Assembly: GCF_009852415.1 (NCBI RefSeq) | Contig: NZ_WOXS01000002.1 | Location: 2,874,501-2,938,500 of the forward strand | Length of the DNA: 64,000 nucleotides | Direction of reading: 5' to 3' | DNA from: Streptomyces sp. Tu 3180 | Lineage (GTDB): Bacteria; Actinomycetota; Actinomycetes; Streptomycetales; Streptomycetaceae | Shown: piece after piece, positions 33,012 through 40,892 of the stretch | Layout: every line of letters begins with the position of its first letter | Numbering within the stretch: position 1 is the first letter of the stretch | Position numbers and translations under genes: made by a program | The notes under the pieces: model-generated | The model's database searches: none | What the model was told of the DNA's origin: nothing | What the model saw: the letters and a program-made list of their open reading frames with translations, nothing else

Positions 33012-34508
33012 TTACACGCCGTCCTGACGGTCCAGCACCGAGGCCAGCGCCCCCTCGAAGCCGGAGGCCCGCGCCGCGCCCGCGGTCGGGTCCTGCTGGC
33101 GCACGTCGATGACGTGGCCGGTGAGCTCCGACAGCAGCACGTCCAGCGAGGTCCGGGCCACCGCCTCGGAGGAGAGCAGGCTGCCCGCGGGCTCCTGGCC
33201 GAAGGCCTTGGTGCGCATCGGCGTGGCGGTGCGCTCCGGGTTGATGCAGTTGACGCGGACGCCGTCGCCGGCCCACTCGTCGGACAGGGCCTGGGTGAGG
33301 TTCACCATCGCGGCCTTGGTCGAGGAGTACAGGCTGTACTCGGCGCGCCCGCGGGTGTAGCTGCTGGAGGTGTACAGCAGCAGCTGCCCGCTGGTCTCGG
33401 CCAGGTACTTGTAGGCGGAGCGGGCGATCTGCACGGGGGCCAGGTAGTTGACCTTCAGCGCCTCCTCGATGGTGGCGTTGTCGGTCTCGGCGAGCTTGCC
33501 TATGCGCAGGACGCCCGCGGTGTTGACGACGTAGTCGATGCGGCCGGTCTCGGCGTACGCCTTGGACAGCGCGTCGTCGACCTCCTCCGGGTTCTCCACG
33601 TGGGTGCCGGTGGTGGAGCGGCCCAGCGCGTAGACGGTGGCGCCGTAGGACTCGGCGAGCTCGGCGATGTCCTTGCCGATGCCGTACGAACCGCCGAAGA
33701 CGACCAGGGTCTTGCCGGTCAGCAGCTCGCGGTAGGCCTCCTCGCCGTTCTGCTCGGGCGCGGCGGTGGAGGCGAGCTGGAAGAGCTTGTCGGCGATGAA
33801 GACGTCGACGGGCTGGGTGACCTTCATGTTGTACTCGTCACCCGCGACGACGTGGATCGGCACGTCCGGCAGGTATTTGAGCACGACCGAGCAGTCGTCC
33901 GTGGCCTGGAAGTTCGGGTCGCCGGCGGCGACCTCGTAGGCGCGGCGGATGGTGGACAGCTTGAAGGCCTGCGGCGTCTGGCCGCGGCGCAGCCGGGAGC
34001 GGTCCGGGATCTCGGTGATGAACTCGCCGTCCTCGCCGTGGGTGCGCGTGACGATGATGGTGTCCGCGGACGGGATGGCCACGTCGACGGCCTGGTAGCG
34101 CTCCAGCGCGGTCACGCAGTCGTCGATGACGCGCTGCGACAGCAGCGGGCGGACGGCGTCGTGGAAGAGGACGTTGAGGTCCTCGCCCTCGGCCAGGCCC
34201 TCGCCGAGCGCGGCGATGGCCCGCTCGGTGGTCTCGTTCCGGGTCGAGCCGCCCTCGATGACCTTGGTGACCTTCGTGAGCCCGGCCTTGGCGACGATCT
34301 TCTCGACGTCGGGCACGTAGCCCTGCGCCATCAGCACGATGATCTCGTCGATCGAGTCGGCCTTCTCGAAGGTGGTCAGGGTGTGCTCGATGACTGCCTT
34401 GCCGGCGATCTTCAGCAGCTGCTTGGGGATCGACAGACCCACCCGCTGACCGGTACCGCCGGCCAGGATCACTGCGGTGGTACGGGGCTTGGCTATGTGC
34501 TGGGACAC
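33012..34508 (-). CDS. bifunctional cytidylyltransferase / SDR oxidoreductase (CDP-ribitol synthase-like)
   Basis: Protein of 498 residues. Residues 10-245 are an IspD/TarI-type cytidylyltransferase (VILAGGTGQRVGLSIPKQLL, VIEGGSTRNETTERAI, LFHDAVRPLLS, PQAFKLSTIRRAY). Residues 260-498 are a short-chain reductase (LVVFGGSYGIGKDIAELAE nucleotide motif, NTAGVLRIGKLAETD, catalytic YSLYSSTKA, and NCINPERTATPM). The order matches Haemophilus Bcs1/Acs1, which reduce ribulose 5-phosphate and couple it to CTP to give CDP-ribitol. That would supply the two TagF-like enzymes beside it. GTG at 34508 with AAGGTAGG upstream. The product could be another CDP-polyol; ribitol is inference from the fusion. Confidence 0.88.
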   Translation of the reverse strand: MSQHIAKPRTTAVILAGGTGQRVGLSIPKQLLKIAGKAVIEHTLTTFEKADSIDEIIVLMAQGYVPDVEKIVAKAGLTKVTKVIEGGSTRNETTERAIAALGEGLAEGEDLNVLFHDAVRPLLSQRVIDDCVTALERYQAVDVAIPSADTIIVTRTHGEDGEFITEIPDRSRLRRGQTPQAFKLSTIRRAYEVAAGDPNFQATDDCSVVLKYLPDVPIHVVAGDEYNMKVTQPVDVFIADKLFQLASTAAPEQNGEEAYRELLTGKTLVVFGGSYGIGKDIAELAESYGATVYALGRSTTGTHVENPEEVDDALSKAYAETGRIDYVVNTAGVLRIGKLAETDNATIEEALKVNYLAPVQIARSAYKYLAETSGQLLLYTSSSYTRGRAEYSLYSSTKAAMVNLTQALSDEWAGDGVRVNCINPERTATPMRTKAFGQEPAGSLLSSEAVARTSLDVLLSELTGHVIDVRQQDPTAGAARASGFEGALASVLDRQDGV

Positions 34509-34941
34509 AGGTGACCTACCTTGGGGCGTCAGGGAACTTCGAAATGGTCCCACTTGTGGTTACCGCAGTGCAAGGTGAGCGACCTCGGCAGCAAATGTGC
34601 GCGCAACCTGTCATTCACCTATGACTCCTGGTGCTTGGCGGTGGTTCCCGGAACACCCCGCGCATCGCTGTGAGTAACTCCACAGGAGCGGAAAGATCAC
34701 TCTGCGTCACGCCGGTGCGGCACGGCGCCGACGCGGACGTCGCGGCGGCCTCCGGTGCGGCACGGTCCTTCACGGCGGCGGCACGCGACCGCACGCATTC
34801 TCCACGACGGGAGGGCGGGCCCTGTCGGGCGGGCCCGGAACACCGCTCCCCGAGCGGCTCTTCGCCGGGGGATCCCCTGTGAAGATTCCGCAGCGTTCCG
34901 GTCTCGGCGAGGGCACTGCGCCCGGACGCGCCGAGGACGTC
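34509..34941. other. 433-base intergenic region without a convincing gene
   Basis: Upstream of the bifunctional gene and downstream of phoD. The right half of the leader (34509-34640) is AT-richer than average and should hold the leftward promoter; a small inverted repeat GTCAT-TCACCT-ATGAC lies at about 34610-34625. A 14-base direct repeat CCGGTGCGGCACGG occurs at 34712-34725 and 34752-34765. Open frames here lack codon bias and ribosome binding sites. Confidence 0.6.
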
Positions 34942-34989
34942 ACGGCAGGAGCCCGGGACCGTGGTGGGTCGGTCCCGGGCTCCTGCCGT
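34942..34989 (-). terminator. very strong hairpin after phoD
   Basis: Perfect 19-bp stem, ACGGCAGGAGCCCGGGACC with its complement, ten-base loop, ending about ten bases after the phoD stop. The longest perfect stem noticed in the window. No T-run. Confidence 0.92.
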
Positions 34990-34999
34990 CGGGGAGTGG

Positions 35000-36550
35000 T
35001 CAGACGAGGTGGACGCCGGGCCGGCCGTCCTCGACCCGCAGCGCGGCCAGCGTGCGCGCCGTGGCCCGCGGCCGGACCACGGTGTCGACGACCCGCACGC
35101 GCGCGTCCACGCGGTCGCGGTGGATGTCGAACAGGTGGTAGCCGCGATGGGCGTCGAGCAGCTTCCAGTGCGGGTTGTCCGCGCGCCGCGGGTCCCACTG
35201 CGCGCGGAAGGCGGCCTGGTCCTGGTCGCCGTTGCTGGAGATGGACGTGCCGACGAACTCGGCGCCCACGACCGCGGACCTCGGGTCGGCGAAGTCCGCC
35301 TTGAGGTCGCTGATCATCGTCAGGTGGCGGTCGCCGGTGAGCACGACGGGGTTGCGCACCCGCCGGAACTCCTGGAGCAGTGCGTTGCGTTCGGCCTGGT
35401 AGCCGTCCCAGGCGTCGTAGAACCAGAGCTTGCCGGGGCCCGCCTGGAGGTCCGTCTCGGCCATCATGATCTGGGAGGCGATCAGGTTCCAGCGGGCCGG
35501 CGAGTGGCGCAGCCCGTCGACCAGCCACCGCTTCTGCTCGGCGCCGAGCATCGTCAGCGACGGGTCCTGGGCGCCTTCCTGGCTGGTGGCCTGGTCGCTG
35601 CGGTACTGCCGGGTGTCCAGCACGTTGAGCCGGGCGAGCCGGCCGAACTCCAGCCGGCGGTACATGCGGATGTGCGGGCCCGTGGGGACGGCGGTCGCGC
35701 GCACCGGCATGTGCTCGTAGTACGCCTGGTAGGCCGCCGTCAGCCGGGCGACGAACGCGTCGTGCGCCTGCTTGGCGGGGTCCTGCGGGATCTCGCCGGC
35801 GAAGTCGTTGTCGACCTCGTGGTCGTCGAAGGTGACCACGAAGGGGGCGTTCGCGTGCATCGCCGCGAGGTCGGGGTCGGAACGGTACTGCGCGTACCGG
35901 TTGCGGTACTGGGTCAGGCTGTACGGCTCCCCCGTGCCCTCGTGACGCCGTACGCCGGTCGCCGACGGGGTGGACTCGTAGATGTAGTCGCCGACGAACA
36001 CCACGACGTCCGGGTCCTGGTCCAGCATGTCGGCGTACGGGGTGAAGTAGCCGTGCTGCCAGTTCTGGCAGGAGGCGAGCGCGACCCGCAGCCGGCCGCC
36101 GGAGCTGTGCGGGGCGGGCGCGGTGCGGGTGCGGCCGGTGCGCGAGAGCTGCCCGCCGGCACGGAAGCGGAACCAGTACGTGGTGTCCGGCCGCAGCCCG
36201 CGCGCGTCCACGTGGACGCTGTGCCCGTAGGCGGGGCGGGCCAGGGCGGTGCCGCGGCGGACGACCTTCTTGAAGCGGGCGTCGGTGGCGAGCTGCCACT
36301 CCACGGGCACGGGGTGGCCGGGCATGCCGCCGCCGTTCAGCGGGTCCGGGGCGAGCCGGGTCCACAGCACGACCCCGTCCGGCAGCGGGTCGCCGGAGGC
36401 CACGCCGAGGCTGAACACCCCGTCGGGCAGCGGCTTCCCGGCCGCCCGGGCGGTGGCCGGCAGCCACAGCTGGCTGGAGGCCGCGGCACCGAGCACGGCG
36501 GCTCCGGCGGTCAGGACGCGGCGGCGGTCGGGCGACACTGCTCCGGTCAT
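35000..36550 (-). CDS. phoD: PhoD-like secreted alkaline phosphatase/phosphodiesterase
   Basis: Protein of 516 residues. A Tat signal is plain: SPDRRRVLTAGAAVLGAAA then a cleavable SQLWLPATARAAG. The mature part has the PhoD N-terminal beta domain and metallophosphatase core: ASCQNWQHGYFTPYADM, VVFVGDYIYESTPS, VTFDDHEVDNDFAGEIPQ, QIMMAETDLQ and VLTGDRHLTMISDLKAD. PhoD enzymes use calcium and iron and cleave phosphodiesters including teichoic acids. ATG at 36550 with GGGGAG eight bases upstream. Its place beside polyol-phosphate polymer genes fits a role in wall-polymer turnover or phosphate recovery. I found no convincing PHO box directly upstream. Several PhoD paralogues usually occur in Streptomyces. 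Confidence 0.93.
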   Translation of the reverse strand: MTGAVSPDRRRVLTAGAAVLGAAASSQLWLPATARAAGKPLPDGVFSLGVASGDPLPDGVVLWTRLAPDPLNGGGMPGHPVPVEWQLATDARFKKVVRRGTALARPAYGHSVHVDARGLRPDTTYWFRFRAGGQLSRTGRTRTAPAPHSSGGRLRVALASCQNWQHGYFTPYADMLDQDPDVVVFVGDYIYESTPSATGVRRHEGTGEPYSLTQYRNRYAQYRSDPDLAAMHANAPFVVTFDDHEVDNDFAGEIPQDPAKQAHDAFVARLTAAYQAYYEHMPVRATAVPTGPHIRMYRRLEFGRLARLNVLDTRQYRSDQATSQEGAQDPSLTMLGAEQKRWLVDGLRHSPARWNLIASQIMMAETDLQAGPGKLWFYDAWDGYQAERNALLQEFRRVRNPVVLTGDRHLTMISDLKADFADPRSAVVGAEFVGTSISSNGDQDQAAFRAQWDPRRADNPHWKLLDAHRGYHLFDIHRDRVDARVRVVDTVVRPRATARTLAALRVEDGRPGVHLV

Positions 36551-36662
36551 CGGGCGAACTCCCCTGCCTCATATGCCTCGTGGACACTGGGAAGCTCGCC
36601 TTCGGGACGGTCCGCCCGCTGAACACCGGGGTTCGCGTGCATGACAAGAAGGGGGACAACGG

Positions 36663-36704
36663 AAAACCCGCCGCGGCACGGGAACGTCCCGTTGCCGCGA
36701 CGGG
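36663..36704 (-). terminator. intrinsic-type terminator after the FG-GAP gene
   Basis: Seventeen-base arms with one mismatch and one bulge (CCCGTCGCGGCAACGGGA / TCCCGTGCCGCGGCGGG), three-base loop, followed on the minus strand by TTTTCC. It lies about 35 bases beyond the stop at 36741. Confidence 0.85.
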
Positions 36705-36740
36705 TCCGTCAGATGAGCGGCGGGCGACGGCTCTTCGCGG

Positions 36741-38258
36741 TCAGCGGGCGAACGCGGTGCCCAGCCCCGCGTCCTGCGCGACGGTGCCGAGGGTGCCCGC
36801 GCCGAAGACGGTCGTGCCGCCGGGGCTCACCACGGTCGTCGCGGAGGAGCGCAGGCACCACACCGACCCGGCGCCCGCGTTCTCCCCCGGCGCGCCGACG
36901 GCGAGGTCGGCGCGCCCGTCGCCGTTCGCGTCACCGAGGTACGCGGCCCGGCCGAAGCGGTCGTCCTTCTCGGCGGTGCCCGGCACGTCCGCGGTGTCCT
37001 GCGTGACCGCCCGGGCGCCGGCCCCGGTGAGCCCGTCCGCGGTGCCGCGCAGCACGACGACCGAGCCCGCGCCGCTCACGCGGCCGAGGTCCTCGCCGGG
37101 CAGCCCGGTGACGACGTCCGGGTGGCCGTCGCCGTCGACGTCGCCGATCCGTACGCCGGTGCCGAAGGCGTCACCGTCCTCGGCGGTGCCGGGCACGCCG
37201 GGGCTGTCCTGGTTGAGGTGAACGGCCCGCGCCCCGTCGGGGCCCTGCGGTGCGCCGGGGATCCAGGTGACCCGGCCGCCCTTGACGCGCGGGTTGTCGA
37301 GGTCGCTGTCGTACCCGTCCACGGCGCGCCCGACCACGATGTCGTCGTACCCGTCGGCGTTCACGTCCCCGACGTCGAGGTTCTCCCCGCCCTGCAGCCG
37401 GGTCCCGTCGGCCTCGTCCACGAGGCGGTACGGGGTCAGCCCGTCCCGGGTGCCCTGCCAGTAGACGATCCGGCGGGCGTCGTACTCGTCGCCGTCGTTC
37501 TCGGTGGCGGCGACGTCCGTGACGCCGTCGCCGTTCACGTCGCCGGCGGCGAGGTCGAGGACGCGGCTGTCGAAGTCGTCCCTGACCGTCTGCTCGCCGC
37601 CCGCGCCGGCACCGTCCCGGCCGAAGGGTCCGCGCAGAACCCGCAGGTCGTGCAGGTTCTCGACCGTCACGACGTCCGGGTCGCCGTCGCCGTCGACGTC
37701 GCCTGCGGTCAGGTGGCCATGGGCTCCGAGACCTTCGTGGGCGTTCCCTCCGGACGCGAGCGCGGCACCGCCGGACAGCCCCCGGGGGCCGCCCCACACC
37801 ACCTCCACCAGCCCCGAGTCGGCGCCGCCGTCGGCGGTGTCCTCGCGCGCCACGCCGACGACCAGGTCCGCGTACCCGTCCCGGTCGAGGTCGGCGGTGG
37901 CCAGGGCGCTGCCGAACTCGTCGTCCGTCTCGGCGCTGCCCGGCACCCCGGCGGTGTTCTGGCTGAACACCTGCCGGGTCGCCGTGCGCAGACCGTTCTC
38001 CGATCCGTACAGCACGGCGACGTACCCGGCTCCCCTCTTGCCGCCGACGGTGGCGGTGGGCGCCGCCACCGCGAGGTCGGCGTAGCCGTCGCCGTTGAAG
38101 TCGTCGTGGGGCCGCGCGGTACCGGCGGCCGGCGCCTGGGCGGGAGCGGCGGACGCGCCGGGCGCCGCGAGGGCGCCCGCGACGAGCACGACACCGGCCG
38201 CGAGGGCGATCCGCACCGGACGGGAGGGGGCGGTGCGGCGTGGGAAACGGGCTGCCAT
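36741..38258 (-). CDS. secreted FG-GAP/VCBS repeat protein (integrin-like beta-propeller)
   Basis: Protein of 505 residues with a Sec signal peptide (RIALAAGVVLVAGALAAPGASA) and about seven FG-GAP blades. Each carries a calcium-binding loop of the DxDxDGxxD kind, for example DFNGDGYADLAVAAP, DLDRDGYADLVVGV, DVDGDGDPDVVTV, DVNGDGVTDVAA, DVNADGYDDIVVG, DVDGDGHPDVVTG and DANGDGRADLAVG. The fold is a seven-bladed propeller, often an extracellular binding or lectin-like protein. ATG at 38258 with AGGA about seven bases upstream. Between phoD and obg, same direction as phoD. Ligand unknown; a cell-wall or matrix role is inference. Confidence 0.93.
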   Translation of the reverse strand: MAARFPRRTAPSRPVRIALAAGVVLVAGALAAPGASAAPAQAPAAGTARPHDDFNGDGYADLAVAAPTATVGGKRGAGYVAVLYGSENGLRTATRQVFSQNTAGVPGSAETDDEFGSALATADLDRDGYADLVVGVAREDTADGGADSGLVEVVWGGPRGLSGGAALASGGNAHEGLGAHGHLTAGDVDGDGDPDVVTVENLHDLRVLRGPFGRDGAGAGGEQTVRDDFDSRVLDLAAGDVNGDGVTDVAATENDGDEYDARRIVYWQGTRDGLTPYRLVDEADGTRLQGGENLDVGDVNADGYDDIVVGRAVDGYDSDLDNPRVKGGRVTWIPGAPQGPDGARAVHLNQDSPGVPGTAEDGDAFGTGVRIGDVDGDGHPDVVTGLPGEDLGRVSGAGSVVVLRGTADGLTGAGARAVTQDTADVPGTAEKDDRFGRAAYLGDANGDGRADLAVGAPGENAGAGSVWCLRSSATTVVSPGGTTVFGAGTLGTVAQDAGLGTAFAR

Positions 38259-38331
38259 GAGGGGTCCTGTCGTAGAACGGGCCGACTTCCGATCACTACG
38301 ACTCACCGGAACACCGGTTGGTTGTCCGGGC

Positions 38332-38353
38332 GTTCACCACGACCTCACCCGGA
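38332..38353. promoter_or_regulatory. possible PhoP box (two 11-bp direct repeats)
   Basis: GTTCACCACGA followed directly by CCTCACCCGGA matches the 11-base periodicity and GTTCACC core of Streptomyces PHO boxes, the first unit perfectly and the second at five of seven core positions. It lies 74 bases upstream of the FG-GAP gene. Only two units are seen, so this is tentative. Confidence 0.35.
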
Positions 38354-38365
38354 GTCAGCACACGA

Positions 38366-38402
38366 CGCGGGCCCCGGGGCCGCCTCAGCCCCGGGGCCCG
38401 CG
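38366..38402 (-). terminator. terminator of the rplU-rpmA-obg unit
   Basis: Perfect arms of about 15 bases (CGCGGGCCCCGGGGC and its complement) with a seven-base loop, 13 bases past the obg stop. No T-run. Confidence 0.88.
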
Positions 38403-38414
38403 CTCGGACTTCGC

Positions 38415-39860
38415 CTAGAAGGGCTCGAAGTCGTCGTACTCGCGGTCGACGTCGTCCCGCTCGGCCTGCCGGTCGCGCCGCCGCTGGGCGGCCGGGCGGG
38501 GCGCCTCGAACCGGTGGTCCTCGCCGCGCCGGCCGAGCATCTCCGCACCGGCCGTCACGGACGGCTCCCAGTCGAAGACGACCGCGTTCTCCTCGGGGCC
38601 GATGGCGACGCCGTCGCCGGAGCGGGCACCGGCCTTCAGCAACTCGTCCTCGACACCGAGGCGGTTGAGCCGGTCGGCGAGGTAGCCGACGGCCTCGTCG
38701 TTGTTGAAGTCCGTCTGGCGGACCCAGCGCTCGGGCTTCTCGCCGCGCACGCGGAACAGCGGCTCCCCGCCGACCTCCTCGCGGGTGACGGTGAAGCCCG
38801 CGTCGTCCACGGCCTTGGGCCGGATGACGATCCGCGTCGCCTCCTCCTTCGGCTTGGCGGCCCGTGCCCGCGCCACCAGCTCGGCCAGGGCGAAGGACAG
38901 TTCCCGCAGCCCGAGGTGGGCGACGGCCGACACCTCGAAGACGCGGTACCCGCGCGCCTCCAGATCGGGCCGCACCATCTCGGCGAGGTCCTTGCCGTCC
39001 GGCACGTCGATCTTGTTGAGGACGACGAGCCGCGGCCGGTTGCCGAGACCGCCGTACTGCCGCAGCTCCTCCTCGATGACGTCGAGGTCGGAGACGGGGT
39101 CGCGGTCGGACTCCAGCGTGGCGGTGTCCAGCACGTGCACCAGCACGCTGCACCGCTCCACGTGCCGCAGGAACTCCAGCCCGAGCCCCTTGCCCTGGCT
39201 GGCACCGGGGATCAGGCCGGGCACGTCGGCGATGGTGTAGACGGTGGACCCGGCGGTGACGACACCGAGGTTCGGCACCAGCGTGGTGAACGGGTAGTCG
39301 GCGATCTTGGGCTTGGCCGCGCTGAGCACGGAGATGAGGGACGACTTGCCCGCGCTCGGGTACCCCACCAGCGCCACGTCGGCGACGGTCTTCAGCTCCA
39401 GGACGACGTCCCGCAGGTCCCCCGGCTCACCGAGCAGCGCGAACCCGGGCGCCTTGCGCCGCGCGGAGGCGAGGGCGGCGTTCCCGAGCCCGCCGCGTCC
39501 GCCCTGGGCGGCGACGTAGGAGGTCCCGTGCCCGACCAGGTCCGCGAGCACGTTCCCCGCCTTGTCGAGGACGACGGTCCCGTCCGGCACGGGCAGGACG
39601 AGGTCCTGTCCGTCCTTGCCGCTGCGGTTGCCGCCCTCGCCGGGCTTGCCGTTGGTGGCCTTGCGGTGCGGGGAGTGGTGGTAGTCGAGCAGGGTGGTGA
39701 CGGACTGGTCGACGGTGAGGATGACGTCGCCGCCGCGGCCGCCGTTCCCGCCGTCGGGCCCGCCCAGCGGCTTGAACTTCTCACGGTGGACGGAGGCACA
39801 GCCGTGGCCTCCGTTACCCGCGGCGACGTGCAGCTCGACGCGGTCCACGAAGGTGGTCAT
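38415..39860 (-). CDS. obg: GTPase Obg/CgtA
   Basis: Protein of 481 residues. N-terminal Obg fold with glycine-rich loops ([34 protein letters not shown]), GTPase domain with G1 [13 protein letters not shown] (about 165), switch [11 protein letters not shown]3 [17 protein letters not shown] and G4 LNKIDVPD, then the actinobacterial OCT domain ([34 protein letters not shown]). Obg couples GTP level to ribosome assembly and, in Streptomyces, to the onset of aerial growth. ATG at 39860; AGGAGG is about ten bases upstream. Follows rpmA after a 142-base gap containing a hairpin. Confidence 0.97.
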   Translation of the reverse strand: MTTFVDRVELHVAAGNGGHGCASVHREKFKPLGGPDGGNGGRGGDVILTVDQSVTTLLDYHHSPHRKATNGKPGEGGNRSGKDGQDLVLPVPDGTVVLDKAGNVLADLVGHGTSYVAAQGGRGGLGNAALASARRKAPGFALLGEPGDLRDVVLELKTVADVALVGYPSAGKSSLISVLSAAKPKIADYPFTTLVPNLGVVTAGSTVYTIADVPGLIPGASQGKGLGLEFLRHVERCSVLVHVLDTATLESDRDPVSDLDVIEEELRQYGGLGNRPRLVVLNKIDVPDGKDLAEMVRPDLEARGYRVFEVSAVAHLGLRELSFALAELVARARAAKPKEEATRIVIRPKAVDDAGFTVTREEVGGEPLFRVRGEKPERWVRQTDFNNDEAVGYLADRLNRLGVEDELLKAGARSGDGVAIGPEENAVVFDWEPSVTAGAEMLGRRGEDHRFEAPRPAAQRRRDRQAERDDVDREYDDFEPF

Positions 39861-39931
39861 GGTGGGGTGCCTCCTGGGGATCCCCCGGCCGGCGGCCGGA
39901 GGAGTACGGATCGGTTACTGGTCTAACACGC

Positions 39932-39979
39932 GAAAGGCGGACCCGCCTTCCCGCCCGGGAAGTGAGGTCCGCCTCGCGA
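39932..39979 (-). terminator. hairpin between rpmA and obg, partial terminator
   Basis: Arms AGGCGGACC and GGTCCGCCT, extended by CGCG on both sides with a small bulge, enclose a second hairpin CTTCCCG-CC-CGGGAAG. It lies between the ribosomal protein genes and obg and could lower obg expression relative to rplU-rpmA. Confidence 0.65.
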
Positions 39980-40002
39980 AAAGGTTCGCTGGTCGGCCTG
40001 GA

Positions 40003-40257
40003 TCAGGCGACCGGAACGATGTTCACGACCTTGCGGCCACGGTGGGTGCCGAACTGCACCGAACCGGCCTGCAGCGCGAACAGCGTGTCGTCGCCGCCAC
40101 GGCCGACGCCGGCGCCCGGGTGGAAGTGGGTGCCGCGCTGGCGGACGAGGATCTCACCCGCGTTGACGACCTGACCGCCGAAGCGCTTCACGCCGAGCCG
40201 CTGGGCGTTCGAGTCGCGGCCGTTCCGGGTGGACGATGCGCCCTTCTTGTGTGCCAT
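40003..40257 (-). CDS. rpmA: 50S ribosomal protein L27
   Basis: Protein of 84 residues starting [20 protein letters not shown], the typical actinobacterial L27 N terminus with no cleaved Firmicutes-type extension, followed by [20 protein letters not shown] and [21 protein letters not shown]27's N-terminal tail reaches the peptidyl transferase centre. ATG at 40257 with GAGGAGAG immediately upstream; only 14 bases after the rplU stop, so the two are co-transcribed. Confidence 0.98.
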   Translation of the reverse strand: MAHKKGASSTRNGRDSNAQRLGVKRFGGQVVNAGEILVRQRGTHFHPGAGVGRGGDDTLFALQAGSVQFGTHRGRKVVNIVPVA

Positions 40258-40271
40258 CTCTCCTCAGTCCC

Positions 40272-40592
40272 TTACTTCGCAGCCGCGGGGATCTCAGTGA
40301 CCTTGATCGCCGTGTACTGCTGGCGGTGGCCCTGACGACGGCGGTAGCCGGTCTTGTTCTTGTAGCGCAGGATGTCGATCTTCTGGCCCTTGTGGTGGTC
40401 CACGACCTCGGCCTGGACCTTGATGCCGGCCAGCACCCACGGGTCGCTGGTCACGGAGTCGCCGTCGACGACGAGCAGGGTCGAGAGCTCGACCGTGTCG
40501 CCCACCTTGGCGGTGGAAATCTTGTCAACCTCAACGATGTCGCCGACAGCAACCTTGTGCTGGCGACCACCGCTGCGCACGATGGCGTACAC
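40272..40592 (-). CDS. rplU: 50S ribosomal protein L21
   Basis: Protein of 106 residues beginning (GTG) [20 protein letters not shown] and ending [14 protein letters not shown], with the L21 signature [23 protein letters not shown] at 40592 is the family start; AGAGAGA lies upstream. The open frame extends 31 codons further without similarity. It is the first gene of rplU-rpmA-(obg) and has a well-formed promoter about 150 bases upstream with a long leader. Confidence 0.97.
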   Translation of the reverse strand: MYAIVRSGGRQHKVAVGDIVEVDKISTAKVGDTVELSTLLVVDGDSVTSDPWVLAGIKVQAEVVDHHKGQKIDILRYKNKTGYRRRQGHRQQYTAIKVTEIPAAAK

Positions 40593-40744
40593 GCGGATCT
40601 CTCTTTCGCTCGAAGAACGGCACCCCCGCAGGCCAGCCGCCCGGCACAGCGGGCGACCTCTCCCGGTCGCGGCCCGTGCGGGCACGCCCCGGGAGGAAGA
40701 GGTTTACGGGGATGTGGCGGTCCCGATGGACACGCCGACGGTCA

Positions 40745-40773
40745 AGGTTACGGGGCGCCCCTGCGCGGGTCAA
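40745..40773 (-). promoter_or_regulatory. promoter of rplU-rpmA: TTGACC-17-TAACCT
   Basis: On the minus strand a -35 hexamer TTGACC (40768-40773) and -10 hexamer TAACCT (40745-40750) are separated by exactly 17 bases, the best vegetative sigma-type promoter found in the window. The transcript would carry a leader of about 145 bases before rplU, long enough for autogenous or structural control. Confidence 0.75.
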
Positions 40774-40821
40774 ACCGGGTCCACGGTGACCGGCGGACCA
40801 CGCGCGGGACACCGGACGGCG

Positions 40822-40854
40822 AACGCGGGGCACCGGTGTTCCGCCGGTGCCCCG
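40822..40854 (-). terminator. hairpin terminator after the RNase E/G gene
   Basis: Perfect 13-bp arms CGCGGGGCACCGG and complement, seven-base loop, 39 bases past the stop at 40893. No T-run. Confidence 0.85.
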
Positions 40855-40892
40855 CGCTCCTGATCGCCGCCCGCTCCGGGAGCGGGACCCGG

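Noticed and set aside
34631..34882. Small plus-strand ORF of 83 codons in the phoD-side intergenic region
   Set aside because: No ribosome binding site, weak codon bias and no similarity I recognise; treated as non-coding.
36551..36660. PHO box directly upstream of phoD
   Set aside because: I looked for 11-bp GTTCACC repeats on both strands and found only scattered partial matches.
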